A stretch of DNA of 20,436 nt. Origin: a virus. The notes under the pieces are model-generated. The model was not told the DNA's origin. It ran no database searches and saw nothing but the letters and a program-made list of their open reading frames with translations. Position 1 is the first letter of the stretch, and every line of letters starts with the position of its first letter. The stretch spans positions 1-20,436 of the IMG/VR virus record IMGVR_UViG_3300036770_003082; one strand, 5' to 3'. The position numbers and the translations under genes are program-made. Shown here one piece after another: positions 13,908-19,948 of this stretch.

Positions 13908-15608
13908 TTATGCTAAAAGTGTACCTACAACAGTAACTGTTGAGTTATTGTTGACGGTTGCCACACGAAGACGAACATCAGATCCGCTAACATCTGCAGA
14001 GATTGTCATTGCAGAGCCATTGGTTCCTACCATAGCGTATTCTGTGATAGCAATATTATCTGATGTATCAAGAGTCAAAAGAACTTCTGCTACATCTGTG
14101 TGTGTTCCATAAGCAGTCTTAACCAAGAACTTTGCAGTTCTGTAGTCTGCTGCTGCCCATGAGAATCCTGTAACTGTTGAGGCAGTTGGGACAGAAACTG
14201 TTGCTGCTACTTGCTTTGCAAGTGAGTCAATTTCTACTGCTTCAAAGTTTGGAACAACTGCTTCAAGAGCAGATACTGCACGAGCATCTGTGAAATAAAG
14301 GTTTGTTGAACCTTCAACAAGATCATCTGTATCAGAGTCTGCAACACCGTTTTCTGCGGTAATTGTAAGACCATTTCCATCACCAGTGATCTGAATATTT
14401 GTTAATGTAGCACCTGTAAGTAGTGATGCTGCATCACCTTGAGCACGAGCAGTTGTGTAATATAGGTTATTTACACCCTCTTCAATATCATCTGTGTCAA
14501 GTGCATTAATAGCATTTGTTGCAAATGTTTCTGCTGCTGACTGTGCTGCGGATGCAGAACCTGCTGCATCATAATTAACAGCAAGGCCATCTGCATAATC
14601 TTCTGCATCTAACAAAGCCTGTGCTGCTGCACCTGCAACATCATATGCTGCTGAAGTTGCTGAAAGTGCTGCTGAGTTGAAATCAGAGATTTCTGCTGAT
14701 GTTAATCCAGTTACAGAAATAACATCGTTTCCATCAATGCTGATATTTGAACCAGCAGTTAATGCATCTTGCTTTCCTGCAGCGATTCCCTGAAGGTCAG
14801 AAATGATATCTGGGTTATCTTGAAGTGCTGCTGCCAACTCGTTGAGGGTATCAAGAGTTGCTGGGGCAGAATCTACTAGGTTAGCAATTTCTGTATCAAC
14901 ATAAGATACTGTAGCAATGTCAGTTGTATTAACTGCTACAACACCTGTTGCTGAATCATAAGAAATTCCTGTTCCTGCAGAAATTGATCCACGAGCACGA
15001 GAATCTGTGTAGTAAAGATTGTTTACACCTTCTTCAATATCGTCAGTATCTAGTGCATTGATTGAGTTATCAGTATATGTGTTAGCATTTGATTCTGCGG
15101 TTGATGCTGCTGAACTAATACGAGCAGTAACTGTATTTCCTGCTGTGCCATCTACAGTATTATCACCAATCTTAGAATCTACGCTTGTGGCTGCATCTGA
15201 GATTGCTTCGCCCTTTGCTGTAGCAACTTCTGCATCTGTTGCAAAAGAGCCATCAATTGTTGCTGTAATGCTTACATTTGCTGTACCATCAAAAGATACA
15301 GAACCTGTTACATCGCCAGCCAAAGAAATTGTACGAGCAGTCTCAAGTGCTGTTGCTGTATCTGCATTACCAGTTACATCACCAGTTAGATCTGCTGTTA
15401 TTACTCCCGCAGAAAAGTCGCCATTAAGATTACGCTTTACGACTGTATTTGCAGTGTTTTCTGAAGTGGCTGTGCCACCAATAAGACCAACAATATAATC
15501 TTGGTCATCTTGCTTCTTAGTAAGAATGTCTTGTCCGTCGATGGTACCTGTTGTGCCTTCAACAATAAGACCGTTCTTTACTTTAAAGTCTTTTGTTACT
15601 GTTGCCAT
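13908..15608 (-). CDS. Tail fibre protein with repeated beta modules
   Basis: A 566-residue protein, very rich in Ala, Thr, Asp and Ser. The N-terminal MATVTKDFKVKNGLIVEG module is followed by the LNGDFSAGVITADLTGDVTGNADTATAL type of fibre repeat (61-88) and LAGDVTGSVSFDGTANVSI (96-114). Three copies of a DTDDIEEGVNNLYYTDSRA-type repeat lie near 187, 371 and 427. An APATLDTLNELAAAL helix (248-262) is also present in the 645-residue fibre. Residues about 480-566 form a C-terminal domain (AAADYRTAKFLVKTAYGTHTDVAEVLLTLD...) homologous to most of the upstream 148-residue protein. A good Shine-Dalgarno (AAGGAG) precedes the ATG. It is a structural fibre by composition and repeats, and the domain sharing suggests co-assembly with its neighbours. 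Confidence 0.8.
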   Translation of the reverse strand: MATVTKDFKVKNGLIVEGTTGTIDGQDILTKKQDDQDYIVGLIGGTATSENTANTVVKRNLNGDFSAGVITADLTGDVTGNADTATALETARTISLAGDVTGSVSFDGTANVSITATIDGSFATDAEVATAKGEAISDAATSVDSKIGDNTVDGTAGNTVTARISSAASTAESNANTYTDNSINALDTDDIEEGVNNLYYTDSRARGSISAGTGISYDSATGVVAVNTTDIATVSYVDTEIANLVDSAPATLDTLNELAAALQDNPDIISDLQGIAAGKQDALTAGSNISIDGNDVISVTGLTSAEISDFNSAALSATSAAYDVAGAAAQALLDAEDYADGLAVNYDAAGSASAAQSAAETFATNAINALDTDDIEEGVNNLYYTTARAQGDAASLLTGATLTNIQITGDGNGLTITAENGVADSDTDDLVEGSTNLYFTDARAVSALEAVVPNFEAVEIDSLAKQVAATVSVPTASTVTGFSWAAADYRTAKFLVKTAYGTHTDVAEVLLTLDTSDNIAITEYAMVGTNGSAMTISADVSGSDVRLRVATVNNNSTVTVVGTLLA

Positions 15609-15624
15609 TTTGTTATCTCCTTAG

Positions 15625-16071
15625 TTATGCCTTAAGTCCAATTCGTGCATAACGAACTGTGACTGGCTTAATCGCAGGATCTGGAGTAACCGTTAAGGAT
15701 ACTGTATTTCCAGCCCTGGAGACGCTAATGGTGCCAATATTCCCATCATTGTCTATTGTTCCATATTCGCTGACATTTACATTTGTGCCGTCAACCAATA
15801 TAGTCAATTCTGTTGCATAAAATTTATTATCTCCTGCCGTTGTTTTGGCGATAGAAACAATATATTTAATCATGCGCCATTCTGTGGCGTCAAAGTTGTC
15901 AATTACTGTAGGATTTTCAATTCCTGAAATTGTATTCTCATTATTACCTGAAGAACCTAAGTCTAGTGATTGACCAGCACTGCTGTCAATTAAATCTTCG
16001 TAGTCCTGTTGACTTGGACGGTCTCCAGATTCGAATTTTGTTTTTAGTGTAGCAAGGGATATTTTTGCCAT
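15625..16071 (-). CDS. Small fibre-associated protein sharing the C-terminal domain of the 566-residue fibre
   Basis: A 148-residue protein. Residues 1-50 (MAKISLATLKTKFESGDRPSQQDYEDLIDSS) resemble a short attachment or chaperone-like helix seen in phage structural proteins. Residues about 58-148 (FDATEWRMIKYIVSIAKTTAGDNKFYATELTILVDG...SEYGTI) align with the end of the 566-residue fibre: TEWRMIKY/ADYRTAKF, ATELTILVDG/AEVLLTLD and VSEYGTI/ITEYAMV. The domain is a beta-rich module frequent in marine and freshwater phage virion proteins. The TATAAT 6 bases before the ATG suggests a leaderless mRNA. An AAGGAG at 13 bases is too far away to be a usual ribosome-binding site. It is probably a baseplate or fibre component. 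Confidence 0.72.
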   Translation of the reverse strand: MAKISLATLKTKFESGDRPSQQDYEDLIDSSAGQSLDLGSSGNNENTISGIENPTVIDNFDATEWRMIKYIVSIAKTTAGDNKFYATELTILVDGTNVNVSEYGTIDNDGNIGTISVSRAGNTVSLTVTPDPAIKPVTVRYARIGLKA

Positions 16072-16077
16072 GGCCTT

Positions 16078-16083
16078 ATTATA
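16078..16083 (-). promoter_or_regulatory. -10 box 6 bases before the 148-residue gene
   Basis: TATAAT on the minus strand (16083-16078) with exactly 6 bases to the ATG. It is preceded by AGT rather than TGN, so it is not an extended -10, and no clear -35 is present in the A-rich upstream sequence. An AAGGAG (16090-16085) overlaps the region but lies 13 bases from the ATG. Confidence 0.42.
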
Positions 16084-16104
16084 ACTCCTTTTTTATATTA
16101 TTTT

Positions 16105-16350
16105 TTAAAGGATATAGTTATTGTAACCAACAACTGCTACCCCAATGCCTGCTGGATTGTTTTTAGAAAAACCAAAAACCCCAACATTAATAAATTGCAC
16201 CTTAAATGGCACAATTTCTTCTATTTTTGCTTTATGATTTATATCATTAATACGAATAGATCGTTTTTCTAAGTCTTTTATTTGTGCATGTGCTAATCGA
16301 TGAGTTGTTCTATATACTTGGTCTGATATTGGTAGTAGATTTGATGGCAT
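16105..16350 (-). CDS. Small virion-associated protein of unknown function
   Basis: An 81-residue protein whose ATG overlaps the TAA of the upstream gene (TAATG), so it is translated by coupling. The first half is helical and basic (YRTTHRLAHAQIKDLEKRSIRIND). The second half is hydrophobic beta (KVQFINVGVFGFSKNNPAGIGVAVVGYNNYIL) and ends the protein abruptly at the strand. There is no signal peptide and no obvious transmembrane helix. The company of baseplate and fibre genes suggests a structural accessory role. I do not recognise the family. Confidence 0.65.
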   Translation of the reverse strand: MPSNLLPISDQVYRTTHRLAHAQIKDLEKRSIRINDINHKAKIEEIVPFKVQFINVGVFGFSKNNPAGIGVAVVGYNNYIL

Positions 16351-16739
16351 TATTGTGTTATGTCTTCAACAACAACCATTGATCCTTTGGCTACCGTCCA
16401 AACTCTGGCGCCAGAATCAAGTTCTGTAAGTTGTATGTCAAAAACATCTCCCGTTTCTAAGACTTCAGATTGGACAGAGGTTAGAGAAACGGTAAAACTT
16501 CCTTCGCTATCCTGAAATTCAATTGGTCCTGGAGTTAAAGATAAAACCACCTCATCTGTTGATGGACGATAAATATCCATCGCTATTTCCCAATCTTCAA
16601 TTAATAGTGGTTCTCTTTCATCATCTGTGACATATACTCTAAATGCTGCAGAGTCTCCTCTGACTACCGTCCATCGTATTTCTGGTGGGGTTGACCCTAA
16701 AGCATAACTATCTGTTGTCTGATTTCGGAAGGTCGCCAT
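16350..16739 (-). CDS. Baseplate/fibre Ig-like protein (BppU N-terminal-like)
   Basis: A 129-residue, all-beta protein. The pattern PEIRWTVVRGDSAAFRVYVTDDEREPLLIEDWEIAMDIYRPST...LETGDVFDIQLTELDSGARVWTVAKGSMVVVEDIT resembles the small N-terminal domain of siphophage baseplate upper proteins (BppU/DUF2479-like). In such proteins a forced input is described by a strand ending GD and an output by a strand ending in VVxD(I/V)T. The protein is only this domain long, so it may be a stand-alone connector. It has a TGA-TATAAT box 6 bases before the ATG and no Shine-Dalgarno. It overlaps the next gene by one base. The family link is by pattern only. Confidence 0.6.
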   Translation of the reverse strand: MATFRNQTTDSYALGSTPPEIRWTVVRGDSAAFRVYVTDDEREPLLIEDWEIAMDIYRPSTDEVVLSLTPGPIEFQDSEGSFTVSLTSVQSEVLETGDVFDIQLTELDSGARVWTVAKGSMVVVEDITQ

Positions 16740-16745
16740 GTGTTG

Positions 16746-16754
16746 ATTATATCA
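16746..16754 (-). promoter_or_regulatory. Extended -10 promoter, leaderless type
   Basis: Minus strand TGA-TATAAT (16754-16746), 6 bases, ATG at 16739. It is the clearest example of the recurrent spacing in this window. The whole intergenic gap is 17 bases and contains nothing else. Confidence 0.6.
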
Positions 16755-16756
16755 TA

Positions 16757-17272
16757 TTAGGCTAATCCAGCCTTCAATGCTCCCCAAGTTCCATTGCCCT
16801 TTGCTTGAATGACTATTACTCCAGCAGATGGTTCTGCCACTGCAACAATTCCTATTGCGCCACCTGTGACGGTAGTTGTAAGGGCGCCATAAGCATCTAC
16901 ATATAATAATTCTCCTACAGAAAAACTACTTGTATTTACATTTGTTAAAACGCCAGCAACAACAACCTCTCCGCTATCTCCATCGTCCAATGATGTTTTT
17001 GTCAAACCAAGGAATGGATAATTATCTGATAAATCTGATGTAAATAATTCTATTTGTGTTTTATTATTTGTATGCCCTACAGCATATACTGGTTTTGCTG
17101 CACCTATACTTGATCCTGAATTATTAATTACTTTTATCCGCACATTTGAGGCATCAAGAGAAGAAATAGCATCATCAACATCATCTGCTAATTTTTTAAT
17201 ATCATTGTGCACATTAACAGAATCTGTTGATTCTGGATATGTTAAGCCATAATTATTAGTTATTTCAGCCAT
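16757..17272 (-). CDS. Fibre/decoration-type structural protein
   Basis: A 171-residue protein. It opens with MAEITNNYGLTYPESTDSVNVHNDIKKLADDVDDAISSLDAS, a module found at the head of many phage fibre-like proteins (a Tyr/Pro hook followed by a coiled helix). The rest is a beta domain with the pattern VRIKVINNSGSSIGAAKPVYAVGH...PFLGLTKTSLDDGDSGEVVVAGVLTNVNTSSFSVGELLYVDAYGALT, a recurrent knob or decoration domain of marine phage virion proteins. It has TGA-TATAAT 8 bases before the ATG and no Shine-Dalgarno. It is divergent from the lysozyme gene across overlapping promoters. The virion location is inferred. Confidence 0.72.
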   Translation of the reverse strand: MAEITNNYGLTYPESTDSVNVHNDIKKLADDVDDAISSLDASNVRIKVINNSGSSIGAAKPVYAVGHTNNKTQIELFTSDLSDNYPFLGLTKTSLDDGDSGEVVVAGVLTNVNTSSFSVGELLYVDAYGALTTTVTGGAIGIVAVAEPSAGVIVIQAKGNGTWGALKAGLA

Positions 17273-17280
17273 AGAAAATA

Positions 17281-17310
17281 ATTATATCACTATTTGACTA
17301 CCGTTCTCAA
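17281..17310 (-). promoter_or_regulatory. Minus-strand promoter of the divergent pair
   Basis: TTGAGA (17310-17305), 18 bases, then TATAAT (17286-17281) preceded by TGA. The ATG at 17272 is 8 bases downstream, so the mRNA would be almost leaderless. The -35 box lies inside the spacer of the opposing plus-strand promoter, so the two cannot be bound at once. Confidence 0.6.
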
Positions 17311-17323
17311 ATTGTGTTATACT
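17294..17323 (+). promoter_or_regulatory. Plus-strand promoter of the lysozyme-like gene
   Basis: TTGACT (17294-17299), 18 bases ending in TGT, then TATACT (17318-17323): a near-consensus -35 with an extended -10. It yields a leader of about 45-50 bases containing a hairpin and a strong Shine-Dalgarno. It interleaves with the divergent minus-strand promoter. Confidence 0.65.
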
Positions 17324-17333
17324 AAGAAATGTT

Positions 17334-17358
17334 AAACACCCTTAAACAAGGTGTTTTT
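17334..17358 (+). terminator. Leader hairpin, possible attenuator
   Basis: AAACACC (17334-17340) and GGTGTTT (17350-17356) form a 7-base stem with a 9-base loop, followed by TT then CG. It lies between the promoter and the Shine-Dalgarno AAGGAGG (17366-17372). It resembles a short intrinsic terminator within the mRNA leader, or a stabilising 5' stem. The T-run is short, so termination is uncertain. Confidence 0.4.
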
Positions 17359-17377
17359 CGTTTCTAAGGAGGAAACT

Positions 17378-17941
17378 ATGATTAACTTTATGAATAATAA
17401 CAGGAACATCATTGGTACACTCAGCATATTGGCTATGTTTGCCGTTTGGGGAAATATCGCCAATGCTTCTGAAAACCGATTAAACGATATTAAACCTATC
17501 GTGCTTGAAGAGACTATTGAGGCCACGGAAGTGGCCAAAAGTGTTTCTAGGGCTAAAGAAGATCAGTTAGAAAAATATAAAAACGCTACATCTCTATCTG
17601 ATAATGACCTTAAAGAACTACTTAAACTAGTAGGATTTAGGGGACAAAATCTCAAGAAGGCATGGGCTATTGCTAAAAAAGAAAGTAATGGTAGGCCATT
17701 TGCATTCAATGGAAATTCCAAGACTGGTGACAGTTCATATGGTATTTTTCAAATCAATATGATTGGAATGCTTGGCCCTGATCGTCGTGAAAAATTTAAT
17801 CTAGATCACAATGCAGACTTGTTTAATCCAGTTTTAAATGCAGAAATTGCATTTCATATGTCTCAAGGAGGAGAAAACTGGAATGCTTGGAAAGGTATAT
17901 CCGCTAAAACAAAAGAATGGATAGAAAAATTTCCTAATTAA
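17378..17941 (+). CDS. Exported lysozyme-like/transglycosylase (SLT-type) protein, probable endolysin
   Basis: A 187-residue protein and the only plus-strand gene. The start is the ATG after AAGGAGG, not the in-frame GTG at 17351, which lies inside the leader hairpin. Residues 1-30 form a Sec-type signal or anchor: a short basic start, a hydrophobic core IIGTLSILAMFAVWG, and ANA-S as a cleavage site. Residues 31-75 are a charged helical linker. Residues about 85-175 match the lysozyme-like/SLT fold: the candidate catalytic Glu102 in AIAKKESNGRPFAFN, SSYGIFQINM (119-128), and LFNPVLNAEIAFHM...NWNAWKG (148-172). It would cut the peptidoglycan glycan strand after export. It could be an endolysin needing only limited holin help, or a moron-type exclusion or cell-wall protein. 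It has its own promoter and a perfect terminator. Confidence 0.82.
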   Translation: MINFMNNNRNIIGTLSILAMFAVWGNIANASENRLNDIKPIVLEETIEATEVAKSVSRAKEDQLEKYKNATSLSDNDLKELLKLVGFRGQNLKKAWAIAKKESNGRPFAFNGNSKTGDSSYGIFQINMIGMLGPDRREKFNLDHNADLFNPVLNAEIAFHMSQGGENWNAWKGISAKTKEWIEKFPN

Positions 17942-17948
17942 TTTGGTT

Positions 17949-17975
17949 AGTGGGGGATATTTATTCCCCCACTTT
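17949..17975 (+). terminator. Intrinsic terminator after the lysozyme-like gene
   Basis: AGTGGGGGA (17949-17957) and TCCCCCACT (17965-17973) form a perfect 9-base GC-rich stem around a 7-base AT loop, followed by TTTA and a T-rich region on the plus strand. It lies 7 bases after the stop codon and touches the stop of the convergent 67-residue gene. No T-run follows on the minus strand, so it is mainly a plus-strand terminator. Confidence 0.8.
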
Positions 17976-18177
17976 ACCATTTATTTAAAGGACATGTGGC
18001 ATGCTCTAATTTTGTTTTTAATTTCATAAAACATCCACATTCTTTACATGTACCAGTCAATGTAATATATTTTGGACACCAATTGCATATATCAAATCTT
18101 CTATCTGCCTCTTGGTCAGAAACATATTTTGTATTTGGATTTAAAAAATCCCATGGCCTGGCTTCTTTTTTACTCAT
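17974..18177 (-). CDS. Small Cys-rich, probable zinc-binding protein
   Basis: A 67-residue protein with six cysteines arranged C31-x2-C34, C44-x2-C47-x-C49 and C62. The segments are RRFDICNWCPKY, GTCKECGCFMKLKTK and HATCPLNKW. The signature CKECGCFMKxKTKxxxAxCPxxKW recurs in many phage genomes as a short protein of unknown function, and resembles the end of DUF6171-type proteins. Four of the cysteines could bind one zinc ion. No Shine-Dalgarno precedes the ATG, which lies 9 bases after the upstream stop codon. Being next to fibre genes is suggestive only. A regulatory or virion role is possible. Confidence 0.72.
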   Translation of the reverse strand: MSKKEARPWDFLNPNTKYVSDQEADRRFDICNWCPKYITLTGTCKECGCFMKLKTKLEHATCPLNKW

Positions 18178-18186
18178 AATATATTA

Positions 18187-18687
18187 TTACACATCACTGT
18201 CTGGTCTGTCAAATACAAGCATTTTAGTTGTAAAGAAGTTGTCATATGGTTCACAGTTAATAGATACCTTATTTAAATTCATATAAACAACTTCTACTAA
18301 CTGAATATCTATAAAAGAATTTGTTGTAGGAGAGAATATTTGGTATGTTGTATCAATATCTACCGCCCTAATAAATTTAATAATATTATCTTTCTTGACT
18401 AACACATAGTGTGATTTAGAAAATATATCTCCATCAATGTAAATAAAATCATCTTCTGGAACAATATTAATAGATACAATCTCTGTTTCAACTACATTAT
18501 CTTCAGTAAGATTTAGATTAGAAGATTGCCACTGAGTCCAATCTATATTTTCTGGATTTGGTATATCTAACGCTCTTAGTTTATCTCCTACTTTAAGTTG
18601 TCCTGCTGCCTTAGAAGATGTTGGAGAACCAGCAAGCAAAACCTCTGTAGTTACTGAAATAGAATTAAAGAATGCAAATCCACCCTG
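18187..18687 (-). repeat. Hint-domain direct repeat, copy B
   Basis: This is the partner of 10007-10513. Both encode GGFAF(Y/F)NSIS...FDRPD with few gaps. The identical block IDGD(L/I)FSKSHYVLV and the identical CEPYDNFFTTKMLVFDRPD show strong conservation. The copies are in the same orientation. Confidence 0.75.
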
Positions 18688-19941
18688 TGGAGTAAATGAA
18701 AATGCTCCTGGTGTAAAGTTAAATGATGGTGTAAAGTTAAATGCTGGTGTAAAGGAAAAGGCGTCAGGCGTAAATCCAAATGGTGTAAAACTGAAGGCCC
18801 CAAATGGTGTAAAACTAAATGCTGGAGTAAATGTAAATCCAGTACTGCATGATTGTGAATCTTCCTCTATATATGGAATACAATTTCCTCCTACAAGTTC
18901 ATAATTAGTTCTTGTTCTGGTTTGCGTTCCACCAGAGCATGTTCCCCATGCACTCCATGACCCTGGCTCTGGACATGGGTTGCTTGCTGGAGTAAATGTA
19001 AAGGCTGGTGTAAATGTAAAGGCTGGAGTAAAACCGAATGGTGTAAAGGAAAATGCTGGTGTAAATCCAAATGGTGTAAAGGAAAAGGCTGGAGTAAAGT
19101 TAAATGTTGGGGTAAATGTAAATGTTCCAGATCCTCCGCATGACGTAGTGTTTGCCTCTATTAAATTGCCAAAGCCTACAAATGTTGACTGGCAACTTTC
19201 ATATGTTCCACCGCAGTTTCTTCTTCTAGGTTGATAAATTCCCTCATATGTATCTTCTCCATTACATGTTGGAATAATTACTGTGTCTCCATAATCCTCA
19301 CAATCTCCGCAAGGACTTGGTGTAAAGGAAAAGGCTGGTGTAAAGGTAAAGGTTGGTGTAAATGTAAATGTTCCAGCACATGGTACACCTTCTCCGCCAC
19401 TTCCTCCGCAACTACTCACATTTGATGAGATACACTCTCCAAAACTGACAAAGGTTGCAGATGTACAATCTACCCAAGTACCACTACCTGCTGGGCACTC
19501 TTTTCGTGTTTTTGTATAGTTTCCAACATATACGTCTTCTCCATTACAGGTTGGCTGAGTAAAGTTATACTCTACACAATCTCCGCAAGGTTGCGGGGAT
19601 GGAGTAAACCCAAATGGTGTAAAGCCAAAGGCTCCAAATGGGGTAAAGTTAAATGTTGGTGTAAAGCCAAATGGAGTAAAACTAAATGATGGTGGCTCTA
19701 CATAATACTCATATGTTTTAAAATTAATGGTTGTTTCATAATCAACTAATGTATTAAAGTTTATATTTTGATAAGAAACCCTATTCGCTAAATTTGAATT
19801 TTCTGTTTGATCAAGTCCAATAAAGTTTGGAACTAGTCCATTTGCTACTAATGTTGCTTCTGCCTCTAACTGAGTTAATCCGCTTAAATCTGGAACTGTT
19901 ACCATTCCTTTGGATGACCATCTACCTATCCAATAAGTCAT
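18187..19941 (-). CDS. Modular phage adhesin: PASTA-like, Cys-rich modules, TSP1-like, FTP repeats, Hint-like domain
   Basis: A 584-residue mosaic. Residues 13-82 resemble a PASTA domain (VTVPDLSGLTQLEAEATLVANGLVP), a fold known to bind peptidoglycan stem peptides. Two related Cys-rich modules lie at 118-181 and 210-272: both start CGDC, contain PTCNGED, and end SSCGGSG or TSCGGSG. A thrombospondin-1-like module lies at about 326-366 (GSWSAWGTCSGGTQTRTRT...C). Four FTP/FTPFG tracts (85-114, 190-208, 273-318, 369-418) act as linkers between them. Residues 427-584 are the Hint-like domain: Ser427 in NSISVTTEVLLAG, LKVGDKLRALD, His511 in IFSKSHYVL, and CEPYDNFFTTKMLVFD. This is the counterpart of the 463-residue protein's C-terminus. 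The gene follows a fibre gene by 7 bases without a strong Shine-Dalgarno, so coupling is likely. A host-surface adhesin is the best inference. Confidence 0.75.
   Translation of the reverse strand: MTYWIGRWSSKGMVTVPDLSGLTQLEAEATLVANGLVPNFIGLDQTENSNLANRVSYQNINFNTLVDYETTINFKTYEYYVEPPSFSFTPFGFTPTFNFTPFGAFGFTPFGFTPSPQPCGDCVEYNFTQPTCNGEDVYVGNYTKTRKECPAGSGTWVDCTSATFVSFGECISSNVSSCGGSGGEGVPCAGTFTFTPTFTFTPAFSFTPSPCGDCEDYGDTVIIPTCNGEDTYEGIYQPRRRNCGGTYESCQSTFVGFGNLIEANTTSCGGSGTFTFTPTFNFTPAFSFTPFGFTPAFSFTPFGFTPAFTFTPAFTFTPASNPCPEPGSWSAWGTCSGGTQTRTRTNYELVGGNCIPYIEEDSQSCSTGFTFTPAFSFTPFGAFSFTPFGFTPDAFSFTPAFNFTPSFNFTPGAFSFTPQGGFAFFNSISVTTEVLLAGSPTSSKAAGQLKVGDKLRALDIPNPENIDWTQWQSSNLNLTEDNVVETEIVSINIVPEDDFIYIDGDIFSKSHYVLVKKDNIIKFIRAVDIDTTYQIFSPTTNSFIDIQLVEVVYMNLNKVSINCEPYDNFFTTKMLVFDRPDSDV
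18688..18837 (-). repeat. FTP repeat tract 4 of the 584-residue adhesin
   Basis: About 50 residues of FSFTP, FNFTP and FGFTP units leading directly into the Hint-like domain. The base-level unit is about 15 bases (a GGTGTAAA-type word on the plus strand), always in multiples of three. Confidence 0.8.
18988..19125 (-). repeat. FTP repeat tract 3 of the 584-residue adhesin
   Basis: About 46 residues, including two consecutive AFSFTPFGFTP units and AFTFTP doublets, between the second Cys-rich module and the TSP1-like module. Two further short tracts lie at 19318-19374 and 19600-19689. Confidence 0.8.
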
Positions 19942-19948
19942 GGCTAAC

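Noticed and set aside
15019-15498. A 159-residue plus-strand frame rich in Val, Ala and Ser
   Set aside because: Antisense to the repetitive fibre gene. Such frames arise from biased Ala/Thr/Asp codons, and no Shine-Dalgarno is present.
17332-17538. A 68-residue minus-strand hydrophobic frame, candidate holin
   Set aside because: It is the complement of the signal peptide and leader of the lysozyme-like gene. It has no ribosome-binding site and runs through its promoter-proximal hairpin.
18988-19125. Regularly spaced short repeats that look CRISPR-like
   Set aside because: Units are about 15 bases in a continuous reading frame coding FTP motifs, with no 25-35 base spacers and no cas genes. 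They are protein repeats.
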